A stretch of 64,000 nucleotides of DNA from Streptomyces sp. NBC_00457 (GCF_036014015.1 NZ_CP107905.1:4464001-4528000), one strand, 5' to 3'; positions 1 through 8,425 are shown, counted from the stretch's first letter. Notes: generated by a model not told the origin, from the letters alone. A program made the numbers and translations.

Positions 1-373
1 GCGAGAGCAGCGTGCCGACGAGATGCACGTCCGCGTCCACCGCCTCCAGCATCTCCGGCTCTAGCAGCAGCGTGGCGAGGCCGAGCCGGTCGATGGCGTC
101 ACGCTGCATCACCTGCACCACGGAGGAGGGGAAGTACGCCCGGATGTCCCCGAGCCAGCGCGCCACTGACGGCGCCGACGCCCCCAGCCCCGCCGAACGG
201 TCCCGTCCCGTCCGCGGTTTCTCCCCCTGCCCGTAGAGCGCGGAGAGCGCCCCGTCCATCGCGGCGTCCTGCCCGGCCAGCGTGCACCCGGTGCCGTCAG
301 CCGCGTCACCCCCGAGCACCAGCCGCCACCGCCGCAACCGCTCCTGCGCCGGGTCCATCGCCTCGGTCGTCAT
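1..373 (-). CDS. VWA domain-containing protein, N-terminal part (cut by window edge)
   Basis: The reverse strand is open from an ATG at 373-371 to the window edge, giving 124 visible residues. The N-terminus (MTTEAMDPAQERLRRWRLVL and onward) matches my memory of the Streptomyces VWA proteins that accompany MoxR ATPases and DUF5682. The VWA fold itself, with its MIDAS motif, would lie beyond the edge, so the domain name is inferred from N-terminal resemblance and gene order. The ATG overlaps the stop of the preceding 97-residue ORF as ATGA, which suggests translational coupling. VWA proteins usually work with MoxR AAA ATPases as adaptors or metal-dependent scaffolds; the partner here would be the MoxR gene two genes upstream. 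Confidence 0.75.
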   Translation of the reverse strand, partial: MTTEAMDPAQERLRRWRLVLGGDAADGTGCTLAGQDAAMDGALSALYGQGEKPRTGRDRSAGLGASAPSVARWLGDIRAYFPSSVVQVMQRDAIDRLGLATLLLEPEMLEAVDADVHLVGTLLS

Positions 374-663
374 ACACCCACCCCCGTGAGAGTCCGCCCC
401 GCCACAGCTCGCTGGTTCCTCGTAGGCCCCTCCACCGCAGGCCGCTGATCCCCCGCAGGCGCCTCCCCCGCAGGCCGCTGTCCCGCCGCGGGCCGCCCCG
501 TCACCGGACGCGCCCATAGCGGCATCACCCGCACAGTCATCCTCGGACCGTCTGCCACCAGGAGCGCCTGGCCGCCATCCATACCCGCGACCCCGTTCAC
601 CGCTTCAGTACACTCCCTCGGCTCACGCGGCTCCCTCGGCTCGTTCAACCCGTCGATCGTCAT
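370..663 (-). CDS. Small hypothetical protein coupled between DUF5682 and VWA genes
   Basis: This 97-residue ORF starts with an ATG that overlaps the DUF5682 stop (ATGA at 660-663). It ends in a TGA that overlaps the VWA start (ATGA at 370-373). Exact four-base overlaps on both sides are hard to explain unless it is translated in the operon. The sequence is low complexity: an EPREPREPRE run near the start and repeated GQRPAGEAP/GDQRPAVEGP-like units later, around a short ordered-looking core (QALLVADGPRMTVRVMPLW). I do not recognise a domain. It could be a small partner protein or a decaying linker ORF that keeps the coupling. Confidence 0.5.
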   Translation of the reverse strand: MTIDGLNEPREPREPRECTEAVNGVAGMDGGQALLVADGPRMTVRVMPLWARPVTGRPAAGQRPAGEAPAGDQRPAVEGPTRNQRAVAGRTLTGVGV

Positions 664-3065
664 CTCCCCACCCCCACAAGGCCCTTGTCGTCAGCGCTCG
701 GGTGATCGCCGTCATCCAGCCCCAACAGCAACCGCACCACCGGCAGCACCGCGTCAGCTCGCGCCATGTCCAGGTCGGATGCGAACCCGGGTGTCCCGGA
801 ACCGGCGGCCGCCGTGCTCCCCCGCGCCCCCGGTCCGCGCCGGACCAGTTCACCGAGGGTCCGCCGCACCCCCGGCTCGTACGCCGAGAACGTCCGCCGC
901 AGCAGCGGCAGTACGTCCGTGAACGCCTCCGCCGGTACCCCCGTCAGCCAGGCGTCGACCAGTCCGAGCAACCGCTCGTCGTGGACGAGGAGCATCCCGC
1001 CGCCCGAACCGCCGCCGACGAACCCCTCGATCCACGCGGCCCCGTCCGCCGGTGCGGTCCCCGGCGACAGCACGAGCCCCATGAGCCGCGCCGCCTCGTC
1101 CTGCCCCAACTCCCCTTCGTCCAGCAGCAACCGCACCGCACGCCCCCGGACGACGCCGGGCACGGTGTCCCGTCCCGACAGCACCCGCAGCACCGACCGC
1201 CAGCGAACCCGCAGGTCACCGTGGCCCGGCGCGGAAGCATCGCCCAGCAGCCCCACCGCCCCGTGCACGGCGTCCACATGGCGCCGCATCTCCTCCGCCG
1301 CGTCCGCGTCGAGCGCGGCGCACGCCGGAGGCAGGCCGACGAAGATCCGCTCGGCGAGGCCTGCCGCGACCTCGGCCAGGGCGCTGGTGTCCGTGCCGCG
1401 CACGTCGCCGTACCGCAGGGAGCGGACCAGGGCGGGCAGGGCCTGGGCGAGATGGCCGACGTCGGTGTCCAGGGCGGCGCGGTCGGCGAGGATCCGCATC
1501 ACCGTGGGCAACGCGTCCGGCAGTTCGGCCAGCAGGCACCGCTCAGCGAGTGCGGTGACCTCGGCGAGGCCCTGCGCCGATACGGCGTCGGCCTCCGCCT
1601 TGGCGGTCGCGGCGGCGAGCACGGTCGTCCCCCACACGCCGGCCTCGGCGACCCGCACAGACAGCTCCGGCTCCCACCGCAGCCGCCAGGTCTCCCGGAA
1701 CGTACCCGTACTGCCCCGAGAAGCCGCCGGATCACCCCACTCGACACCCAGCAGCCGCAGCCGGTGCAGCAGTCTGCTGCGTCCGGCGTCGGTCTCCTTG
1801 CGCAGGTCGAGCTCCAACTCCCGCTCCAGCGCCTCCGGTTTGAGCCGCAGCCGGCGCTGGATCCGGTCGAGGTCCCGCTGCAACGGCACCGCGGGCGCCG
1901 ACCGCGGCACCTCCCCCAGCACATCGCCCACGACCAGCCGGTCGTGCACCAGCGCCAGCGGCACGTCCGAGCCCTCGCACATCACCGCCCGTACGGCGTC
2001 GGTCGTCTCACTCAGCCCCGGCAGCGGACGTCCGCGCATCGCGGCGAGCGTCTCCGCCAGCCGCACCGCCTCGATGACATGAGCCGAGGAGACGAGCCGG
2101 TCCTCGTCGCGCAGCAGCCCCGCGACCTTCGTCAGCCACCGCTCGACCGGCCGGTCCGGCGCGCTGAACAGATGCCCGTACCAGCCCGGCGAGTCGATGC
2201 CCGCGCCGTATCCGCTGACCCGCGCCAGCCTGCGGTGCGTCCACGGCACCCAGGTCATGTCCACCTTGACCTTGGGCAGCCCCTTCAGCAGCGCCCGGTC
2301 GACCGAGACGGCAGCCTTCTGCCGCAGCGCGGGCACATGCCAGGCCCCGCACACCACGGCCACCGCGTCCCCGAACTCACGCTGCGCCGCCCGCACTTGG
2401 AGCCGCATATACGCCTCCCGCACGAGATCCCGGTCATGCCCCCCGGTCCCGTACACCTCCCGCAGCGCCCCCATCGCCTCTTCCAGCACGACGAACGGCG
2501 CGAACGCGTCCCTCTCCCCGACCCCCCGGTGCTCGACCACGTCCTCCCACCACCGCTCGGGGTCGTCATAACCGGCGGCTTCGGCAAGCACGGCCAGCGG
2601 ATCGACACGGACGTCAGCGACGGTGGGCGCCTGCGCCTCCTCAGCACCCGAGCCCTCCCCCGGCTCCGCAGGCCCGGCGTCCTCGCCCTCGCCCTCACTC
2701 CCGGCCTCCGCGTCCCGCTCCCACACCAGCGTGTGGGTGGCCGGCAAGTCGATGAAGCGGGCCGGTACTTCGTGGTCCAGGGCCCAGCGGATGGCGACCC
2801 ACTCCGGGGAGAACTCGGCCAGCGGCCAGAAGGCCGAGCGGCCGGGCTCGTCCACGGCGTGGGCGAGGAGGGCGACCGGTGGCCGCATCTCCTCGTCGGC
2901 GGCCAGCGGAATCAGCGCGTCGGCCTCGGGCGGGCCCTCGATCAGTACGACCCGCGGCCGGGCCGCGTCCAGTGCCGCCCGCACGGCGCGCGCCGAGCCG
3001 GGCCCGTGATGCCGTACGCCGAGAAGCAGTGGCCCCGCGGCAGCACCCCCGCCCTTGTCGCTCAC
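660..3065 (-). CDS. DUF5682 family protein
   Basis: About 801 residues. The N-terminus carries the family-like GVRHHGPGSAR stretch followed by VVLIEGPPEAD, recalling the TraB/ChaN-like fold that has been linked to DUF5682; the middle holds VAVVCGAWHVPAL, and the rest is largely helical. I place the start at GTG 3065, which overlaps the MoxR stop as GTGA and has GGGAGG about 7 nt upstream, rather than at the ATG at 3083 inside the MoxR gene. It lies between the MoxR ATPase and the VWA protein in one tightly overlapping operon, so it is probably the third component or substrate of a MoxR-VWA machine. The biochemical role is unknown. Confidence 0.85.
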   Translation of the reverse strand: MSDKGGGAAAGPLLLGVRHHGPGSARAVRAALDAARPRVVLIEGPPEADALIPLAADEEMRPPVALLAHAVDEPGRSAFWPLAEFSPEWVAIRWALDHEVPARFIDLPATHTLVWERDAEAGSEGEGEDAGPAEPGEGSGAEEAQAPTVADVRVDPLAVLAEAAGYDDPERWWEDVVEHRGVGERDAFAPFVVLEEAMGALREVYGTGGHDRDLVREAYMRLQVRAAQREFGDAVAVVCGAWHVPALRQKAAVSVDRALLKGLPKVKVDMTWVPWTHRRLARVSGYGAGIDSPGWYGHLFSAPDRPVERWLTKVAGLLRDEDRLVSSAHVIEAVRLAETLAAMRGRPLPGLSETTDAVRAVMCEGSDVPLALVHDRLVVGDVLGEVPRSAPAVPLQRDLDRIQRRLRLKPEALERELELDLRKETDAGRSRLLHRLRLLGVEWGDPAASRGSTGTFRETWRLRWEPELSVRVAEAGVWGTTVLAAATAKAEADAVSAQGLAEVTALAERCLLAELPDALPTVMRILADRAALDTDVGHLAQALPALVRSLRYGDVRGTDTSALAEVAAGLAERIFVGLPPACAALDADAAEEMRRHVDAVHGAVGLLGDASAPGHGDLRVRWRSVLRVLSGRDTVPGVVRGRAVRLLLDEGELGQDEAARLMGLVLSPGTAPADGAAWIEGFVGGGSGGGMLLVHDERLLGLVDAWLTGVPAEAFTDVLPLLRRTFSAYEPGVRRTLGELVRRGPGARGSTAAAGSGTPGFASDLDMARADAVLPVVRLLLGLDDGDHPSADDKGLVGVGR

Positions 3066-4213
3066 GCGCTCACCTCCCGGCATGCCCGGTAGAAGTCCTT
3101 CCAGCCGTCGCGCTCGCGGACGACCGCCTCCAGGTACTCCTGCCAGATGACCCGGTCGGCCGCCGGGTCACGGACGACGGCGCCGAGGATGCCCGCGGCG
3201 ACGTCACCGGCCCGCAGCACGCCGTCGCCGAAGTGGGCGGCCAGCGCCAGCCCGCTGGTGACGACGGAGATCGCCTCGGCGGTGGACAGCGTGCCGCTGG
3301 GCGACTTCACCTTCGTACGGCCGTCGGAGGTGGCCCCGTCGCGCAGCTCGCGGAAGACGGTCACGACGCGGCGGATCTCGTCGACACCGTCCGGCACGGA
3401 CGGCAGGTCGAGGGAGCGGCCGATCTGGTCCACGCGACGGGAGACGATGTCGACCTCGGCCTCGACGCTCTCCGGCAGCGGCAGCACGACCGTGTTGAAG
3501 CGGCGGCGCAGCGCGCTGGACAGGTCGTTGACCCCGCGGTCGCGGTCGTTGGCCGTGGCGATCAGGTTGAAGCCGCGGACCGCCTGCACCTCCTGCCCCA
3601 GCTCCGGTATCGGCAGCGTCTTCTCCGACAGGATCGTGATGAGCGTGTCCTGCACGTCGGCCGGGATGCGGGTCAGCTCCTCGACCCGCGCTGTCATCCC
3701 TTCGGCCATGGCCCGCATCACCGGGCTGGGCACGAGGGCGTCACGGGTCGGGCCGTGCGCGAGCAACTGCGCGTAGTTCCAGCCGTACCGGATCGCCTCC
3801 TCCGGCGTGCCCGCCGTGCCCTGCACGAGCAGGGTCGAGTCGCCGCTGACCGCCGCGGCCAGATGCTCGGAGACCCAGGTCTTGGCGGTGCCGGGCACGC
3901 CGAGCAGTAGCAGGGCGCGGTCGGTGGCGAGTGTGGTGACGGCGACCTCGACGATGCGGCGCGGGCCGACGTACTTCGGTGTGATCACCGTGCCGTCCGG
4001 CAGGGTGCCGCCGAGGAGATATGTGGCGACGGCCCACGGCGACATCTTCCAGCGGGCCGGGCGCGGACGGTCGTCCTGCGCGGCCAGCGTGGCGAGTTCG
4101 GCGGCGAAGGCGTCCTCGGCGTGCGGGCGCAGCGCCTCCGCTTCCTGCGCGGAATCTTGCGCGGGCGTGTTCTCGGGCACTTCGACGGACGACGGTTCCA
4201 CGGTCACAGACAT
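3062..4213 (-). CDS. MoxR-family AAA ATPase
   Basis: 383 residues. A Walker A motif GVPGTAKTW sits near residues 105-113, sensor-1 LIATANDRDRGVNDLSSAL near 215, followed by the ALRRRF arginine-finger region: the pattern of MoxR/ATPase_5 AAA+ proteins that remodel partners together with VWA proteins. I chose ATG 4213 (MSVTVEPSS) because GGAGGGGG precedes it by about 8 nt; the longer ORF to 4348 runs through the promoter region. It is the first gene of the operon with DUF5682, the 97-residue ORF and VWA. A PafBC-like motif at 4257-4279 would give a leader of roughly 35-40 nt. Confidence 0.93.
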   Translation of the reverse strand: MSVTVEPSSVEVPENTPAQDSAQEAEALRPHAEDAFAAELATLAAQDDRPRPARWKMSPWAVATYLLGGTLPDGTVITPKYVGPRRIVEVAVTTLATDRALLLLGVPGTAKTWVSEHLAAAVSGDSTLLVQGTAGTPEEAIRYGWNYAQLLAHGPTRDALVPSPVMRAMAEGMTARVEELTRIPADVQDTLITILSEKTLPIPELGQEVQAVRGFNLIATANDRDRGVNDLSSALRRRFNTVVLPLPESVEAEVDIVSRRVDQIGRSLDLPSVPDGVDEIRRVVTVFRELRDGATSDGRTKVKSPSGTLSTAEAISVVTSGLALAAHFGDGVLRAGDVAAGILGAVVRDPAADRVIWQEYLEAVVRERDGWKDFYRACREVSA

Positions 4214-4256
4214 GGCTGAGGCCCCCTCCAGCTCGGCCGGTTCGGATCTGGTGTCC

Positions 4257-4279
4257 ACCGTGCACCACGCCACTGACAA
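4257..4279 (-). promoter_or_regulatory. PafBC/RecA-NDp-like promoter motif for the MoxR operon
   Basis: The reverse strand reads TTGTCAGTG (4279-4271), 8 nt, then CACGGT (4262-4257). The known PafBC motif is TTGTCRGTG-N8-TANNNT, so the upstream half is perfect and the -10 half deviates at its first base. It forms a perfect 12-bp inverted repeat with the matching motif on the other strand at 4314-4325. Confidence 0.55.
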
Positions 4280-4316
4280 TCTGTTCTGACCTGCGCAAAC
4301 GCGCTCGCCGGACCGA

Positions 4317-4339
4317 TTGTCAGTGGTGGGATCTACCTT
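4317..4339 (+). promoter_or_regulatory. PafBC/RecA-NDp-like promoter motif for the SWIM-DUF5691 unit
   Basis: TTGTCAGTG (4317-4325), an 8-nt spacer, then TACCTT (4334-4339) fits TTGTCRGTG-N8-TANNNT exactly. Transcription would start about 7 nt after the -10, at or next to the ATG at 4347, so the SWIM mRNA would be leaderless. That agrees with the lack of a ribosome binding site there. Confidence 0.65.
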
Positions 4340-4346
4340 CGATGAC

Positions 4347-5702
4347 ATGACTCAGCAGGGGGTGCGCTGGACCGCGGACCAGGTGCTTGCACTGGCGCCT
4401 GACGCCGCGTCACGCAAGGCGGGAAGCAAACTCGGAGCGGCCGGGCCGTGGTCCGAGGCGGGCAGTTCCGACGAGGGGACGGTGTGGGGGCTGTGCAAGG
4501 GCAGTGGCAGCAAGCCGTATCAGACGGTCGTCGACATCGCGGACGCCTCCGGCCCCGCGTACAAGTGCAGTTGTCCGAGCCGCAAGTTCCCGTGCAAACA
4601 CGCGCTCGGGCTGCTGCTGCTCTGGGCGGGCGGCGACGCCGCGGTGCCGCCGGGCCGGGCGCCGGACTGGGCGGAGCAGTGGCTCGCCGGCAGACGCCGG
4701 CGCACGGAGGAGAAGCGGGCGGCGGGGCCGACCGGTGCCACGTCCGGGTCCGGTGATCCGGAGGCCGCCCGGCGCCGGGCGGAGCGTCGCGCCGAGCGGG
4801 TCACGGCGGGGGCGTCGGAGCTGGAGCAGCGCCTGGCTGACCTGTTGCGCGGCGGCCTCGCGGGCGCGGAGCAGGCGGGGTACGGGCTGTGGGAGGAGAC
4901 CGCGGCCCGCATGGTCGACGCCCAGGCCCCCGGACTGGCCTCACGCGTCCGCGAGTTGGGGGCGATCCCGGCGTCCGGTCCCGGCTGGCCGGTGCGGCTG
5001 CTGGAGGAGTGCGCCCTGCTCCACCTCCTCGACCAGGGCTGGCTGCGCCGGGAGCGGCTGCCCGAGGAACTGGCGGCGACGGTCCGCTCCCGCGTCGGCC
5101 TGCCCGCCTCGGCGGACGGCCAGCCGGTCCGGGACCGCTGGCTGATCCTCGCCCAGTACGACACGGCCGATCCGAAGCTGACGACCCGCAGAATCTGGCT
5201 GCACGGCGCCGACACGGCTCGCACCGCACTGCTCCTCTCCTACGGCGCCGCGGGCCGCGCTCCCGAACTGGCGCTGCCGGTCGGGCTGACCCTGGACGCC
5301 GAGGTGTCCGCGTACCCCGGAGCTGGGCAACTGCGGGCTTCCCTGGGTGAGCAGTTCGCGCCACCCGCTCCGGCGGCGATACGTCCGCCGGGAGTGACGA
5401 CGGCCCAGGCGGCCGCCCGTTACGGCGATGCGCTGCGGGACGACCCCTGGCTGGAGTCGGTCCCGGTCACGCTCGACCGCGTCATACCGACCCCGGACGG
5501 CGACTCCTGGGAACTGGCGGACGCCGACGGGGCAACGGCCCTGCCGCTGACCCCATCGGCCCGCTCCCGCCCCGGCCTGTGGCGACTCGTCGCTCTGTCC
5601 GGCGGCGCCCCCCTCAAGGTCTTCGGCGAGTGCGGCCACCGCGGCTTCAACCCGCTGACCGCCTGGACGGAAGGAGCGGGTGAGGCGGTGGCGCTGTGCT
5701 GA
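4347..5702 (+). CDS. SWIM zinc finger protein
   Basis: 451 residues. A SWIM zinc-finger signature CSCPSRKFPCKHALGLLLLW covers residues 74-93, with Cys74, Cys76, Cys83 and His85 as ligands (CxCx6CxH). SWIM domains bind DNA or proteins. The remainder is a family-specific region with no motif I can name. The start is ATG 4347 (MTQQGVRWTA), the conserved family start; there is no Shine-Dalgarno sequence and the predicted transcription start falls at this codon. It is divergent from the MoxR operon and followed 82 bp later by DUF5691. Conserved co-location suggests the five proteins act together, possibly after DNA damage given the promoter. Confidence 0.88.
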   Translation: MTQQGVRWTADQVLALAPDAASRKAGSKLGAAGPWSEAGSSDEGTVWGLCKGSGSKPYQTVVDIADASGPAYKCSCPSRKFPCKHALGLLLLWAGGDAAVPPGRAPDWAEQWLAGRRRRTEEKRAAGPTGATSGSGDPEAARRRAERRAERVTAGASELEQRLADLLRGGLAGAEQAGYGLWEETAARMVDAQAPGLASRVRELGAIPASGPGWPVRLLEECALLHLLDQGWLRRERLPEELAATVRSRVGLPASADGQPVRDRWLILAQYDTADPKLTTRRIWLHGADTARTALLLSYGAAGRAPELALPVGLTLDAEVSAYPGAGQLRASLGEQFAPPAPAAIRPPGVTTAQAAARYGDALRDDPWLESVPVTLDRVIPTPDGDSWELADADGATALPLTPSARSRPGLWRLVALSGGAPLKVFGECGHRGFNPLTAWTEGAGEAVALC

Positions 5703-5784
5703 GCCTGCATGTGTCCCGCCCCACCGGACACCCGACGTCGATGACCCTTCAACCACCACACAGCACCCAACGGAAGGGAAGCGC

Positions 5785-7383
5785 ATGAACACCGCGTCAA
5801 GCGCCTGGGAGGACCTGGTCACCACCGCCCTGCTCGGGACCGAGCGGCGCACTCCGCCGGGTTCCGTTCCCGGCCGGGAGGCCCCGGTGGCGCTGTTGGA
5901 CGCGGCGGCCGTGGAGACCGTACGACGGCGGGCCGGGCTACGACCCGCGCGAGCGGCCGAGCGCCCGGAACCGGCGCCCGAGGACCCGCGCCCGCACCTG
6001 CCCGCCGCGGCGGCCCGCAGGCTCGCGCTGCTGCTGGCCGACCGTCCCGGCGCGGGCGCCGGCCGTAGCAGAGGCACGGCACCGGATCTCATGGAGTTGC
6101 TGCCGCAGTGGCTCGCGAGGGCCAACACGCGCGGCTTCGCGGCGCCACCGGAGATGCTGCCCGCGCTGCTGGACGCGGCTCGCGGCCGTACGGATCTACG
6201 GCCGGCGGCGCTGACGTTCGCGGGACCGCGGGCGATGTGGCTCGCCCGGCTCAACCCTGACTGGCGGTTCGCCCTGCGTGCGGCGCCCGGCGGGGGCGCG
6301 GCGGTGCCGGACCCCGAAGACACGGAGAAGGTACGGGAGCTCTGGCAGGAGGGACTGTTCGCTGAGCGGGTCGCCCTGCTCGCGACCATCCGCGCCCGCG
6401 TGCCCGCCGTCGCACGCGAACTGCTCGCGACCACCTGGTCGACGGAACGGGCGGAGGACCGCCTGATGTTCCTGGACTCGCTGCGGACGGGACTGGGACC
6501 GGACGACGAGCCGTTCCTGGAACAGGCACTGACCGACCGGAGCCGCAATGTACGGGCGACGGCGGCGGAGTTGCTGTCGGCGCTGCCGGGCTCGGCACTG
6601 GCCGGACGGATGGCGGTCCGGGCCGGGGCGTGCGTGACCGTCGACCGTATGCGGGAGATACCGACTATCGCCGTTGAAGCGCCGCACGAGTGCGACCCCA
6701 GCATGGAGCGGGACGGTGTCGTGACCAAGGCTCCGGCGGGACGGGGTGAACGGTCATGGTGGTTCGGTCAGTTGGTCGAAGCGGCACCGCTCGGGACCTG
6801 GCCCGGCCGGCTCGGCGGACGCACTCCTCAGGAGATCCTGGCGCTGCCGGTCGCGGACGACTGGCAGGGCGAACTGCACGCGGCATGGTGCCGAGCCGCC
6901 GTGCGGCAACGCGACGCGGAGTGGGCACGGGCGCTCCTCGGCACCCCGTCGGCACCGGAAGCCAGCGGCCCAGGAGCGGTGTCCCTGGCGGAACGGGCAA
7001 AGCTCCTCGGCACGCTGGGCTCCGCCGAACGCGCCGAGTGGGTGGCCGGGTTCATCGCGGCGCACGGACTGTCCGAGGCGTTCCAACTGCTCGGAGTGTG
7101 CGCGGTGCCGTGGGCCGAGCCCCTGGGGCGGGCTGTGGTAGACGCACTCAACATCGCGCGAGACGCGGGGAGTTACCCATGGAGTTTCAGCGGAGTGATG
7201 GGCTTGGCCGAACGCTGCCTGGACCCCGGGGAGGCGTCCCGACTGGACGGCCTGATGGCCGTACCGGACGAACCGGAGGACGCGTCACCGGGAGCCGGAG
7301 GCTACTGGGCGGAGGCATTCCAACGCCTGGTCACAACCCTGCGCCTGAGGGCGGCCATGGCGAAGGAGCTGGAGACACCCTAA
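5785..7383 (+). CDS. DUF5691 family protein
   Basis: 532 residues, alanine- and leucine-rich and mostly helical, starting MNTASSAWEDLVTTALLGTE. The N-terminal WEDLVTTALLGTERR stretch is what I recognise as DUF5691. A repeat-like helical stretch (LARTxLx…SRNVRATAAELLSAL near residues 250-275) suggests HEAT-type solenoid structure, but this is inference. The start ATG 5785 is preceded by GGAAGGGAAGCGC. It is co-directional with the SWIM gene and likely co-transcribed. No catalytic motif is visible and the function is unknown. Confidence 0.85.
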   Translation: MNTASSAWEDLVTTALLGTERRTPPGSVPGREAPVALLDAAAVETVRRRAGLRPARAAERPEPAPEDPRPHLPAAAARRLALLLADRPGAGAGRSRGTAPDLMELLPQWLARANTRGFAAPPEMLPALLDAARGRTDLRPAALTFAGPRAMWLARLNPDWRFALRAAPGGGAAVPDPEDTEKVRELWQEGLFAERVALLATIRARVPAVARELLATTWSTERAEDRLMFLDSLRTGLGPDDEPFLEQALTDRSRNVRATAAELLSALPGSALAGRMAVRAGACVTVDRMREIPTIAVEAPHECDPSMERDGVVTKAPAGRGERSWWFGQLVEAAPLGTWPGRLGGRTPQEILALPVADDWQGELHAAWCRAAVRQRDAEWARALLGTPSAPEASGPGAVSLAERAKLLGTLGSAERAEWVAGFIAAHGLSEAFQLLGVCAVPWAEPLGRAVVDALNIARDAGSYPWSFSGVMGLAERCLDPGEASRLDGLMAVPDEPEDASPGAGGYWAEAFQRLVTTLRLRAAMAKELETP

Positions 7384-7410
7384 ACAAGTCGAGTGGAGTC
7401 GCCGACGGTC

Positions 7411-7478
7411 CGGCAGCGCCCCGAAGGGGCGCGGGGAACTGCGCGACCAGCCCCCACGGGCCCGCAGACAACCCACGA
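7411..7478. repeat. Dispersed Streptomyces intergenic hairpin repeat, copy 1 (terminator-like)
   Basis: A GCGCCCC-GAA-GGGGCGC hairpin at 7416-7432 is followed by a conserved tail GCGGGGAACTGCGCGACCAG and CCCCC. It lies between the convergent DUF5691 and icmB genes and probably terminates both. Similar copies occur at about 11003 and, inverted, at about 50839. Confidence 0.7.
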
Positions 7479-7505
7479 CCCATCACGGCACCCCCAGCGG
7501 AGCGC

Positions 7506-7922
7506 CTACGCCCCAGCCGGCTGCACCACGTTCGCCCTGACCCACTCCACGATCGAAGCCGTCGTCGCTCCCGGCGTGAAGATCTCGGCAACCCCCTTCT
7601 CCTTCAGCGGAGCGATGTCCGCCTCGGGAATGATGCCGCCTCCGAAGACCAGGATGTCCTCGGCGTCACGCTCCTTCAGGAGCTCGATCACGGCGGCGAA
7701 CAGGGTGTTGTGGGCACCGGAGAGGATGGAGAGGCCGATCGCGTCGGCGTCCTCCTGGATCGCCGTGTCGACGATCTGTTCCGGGGTCTGGTGGAGCCCG
7801 GTGTAGATGACCTCCATGCCGGCGTCGCGCAGCGCCCGCGCGATCACCTTGGCCCCGCGATCGTGACCGTCGAGCCCCGGCTTGGCCACCACCACGCGGA
7901 TCGGACCGGCTGCCACACCCAT
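7506..7922 (-). CDS. icmB: Isobutyryl-CoA mutase small subunit (B12-binding)
   Basis: 138 residues, essentially one cobalamin-binding domain. It shows the DxHxxG motif as DGHDRG (the histidine is the lower axial ligand to cobalt), SxL in GLSILSGAH, and GGG in [11 protein letters not shown]. The sequence closely matches my recollection of Streptomyces IcmB, which pairs with the large subunit IcmA encoded elsewhere to interconvert isobutyryl-CoA and n-butyryl-CoA, feeding polyketide precursors. I chose ATG 7922 ([10 protein letters not shown]) because GGAGG sits 6 nt upstream; an in-frame ATG at 7934 has no such site. It is monocistronic. A perfect 12-bp palindrome lies about 40 bp upstream. 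A free-standing B12-binding subunit of another mutase is the alternative. Confidence 0.88.
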   Translation of the reverse strand: MGVAAGPIRVVVAKPGLDGHDRGAKVIARALRDAGMEVIYTGLHQTPEQIVDTAIQEDADAIGLSILSGAHNTLFAAVIELLKERDAEDILVFGGGIIPEADIAPLKEKGVAEIFTPGATTASIVEWVRANVVQPAGA

Positions 7923-8425
7923 CACTGCCTCCATGAAGCGACTACATGCATCCCTACCGCTACGTATACGTACCCCACCTCACAGCACACCGGCCGAGGA
8001 AGTGAACGAACGTTATCTCCACCATCCCGTAACCGGCAGTTTCGCGGTGCCGACCGAGGGGGAAATCACACGGTGGGACACGTTAGCCGCGCACCGTTCC
8101 AAGCGCACAGGGAGCCGCAACGAGGTCGTCGCACCACCGCGCCGCAGGCCGCGCGCCGTGGCGGTGGGACGCACCGACGGTGGCAGGCAGGGCACGTAGG
8201 ACAGGTACGGCACGACAGCGGGGAGCCTCGTCGCCACACCGACAGGGGACCTCGTCGCTTCATCGGCACCACAGGCGCGTCTTGCACCGCAGGCGCACCT
8301 CAGGCCCCCGACCGCACCCGTCCCACGCGCCCCGCCGGCACACCGTCGGCCGTCTTGGGCACGGCTTCCCACGAGGGCACACGGGGGACAGAGCCGTCCT
8401 TCCGCGTGCCGACAGGAGGTCGGCC
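7923..8425. other. Intergenic region between divergent icmB and lipase genes
   Basis: About 500 bp. It holds the palindrome at 7961-7972 and the lipase ribosome binding site (AGGAGG at 8414-8419). Short open frames on both strands lack start signals and recognisable content, so I call no gene here. Confidence 0.5.
7961..7972. promoter_or_regulatory. Perfect 12-bp palindrome upstream of icmB
   Basis: TACGTATACGTA reads the same on both strands. It ends about 40 bp before the icmB start, where an operator would be expected. It is AT-rich against the local background. The regulator is unknown. Confidence 0.35.

Noticed and set aside
702..3092. Long plus-strand open frame of about 796 codons opposite DUF5682
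   Set aside because: It is the shadow of the high-G+C minus-strand gene: arginine/proline/glutamine-rich, no family motifs, no ribosome binding site. The same holds for long antisense frames at 11031-13712, 20597-23857, 29412-31088, 38618-40282 and 59445-62570.
2879..3910. Plus-strand frame of about 343 codons opposite DUF5682 and MoxR
   Set aside because: Composition is the mirror of the MoxR gene (repetitive Arg/Val/Gly/Leu) and it crosses a well-supported gene junction on the other strand.
8013..8372. Minus-strand 119-codon frame in the icmB-lipase gap
   Set aside because: No ribosome binding site, Arg/Cys/Ala-rich composition typical of noise, no recognisable motif.
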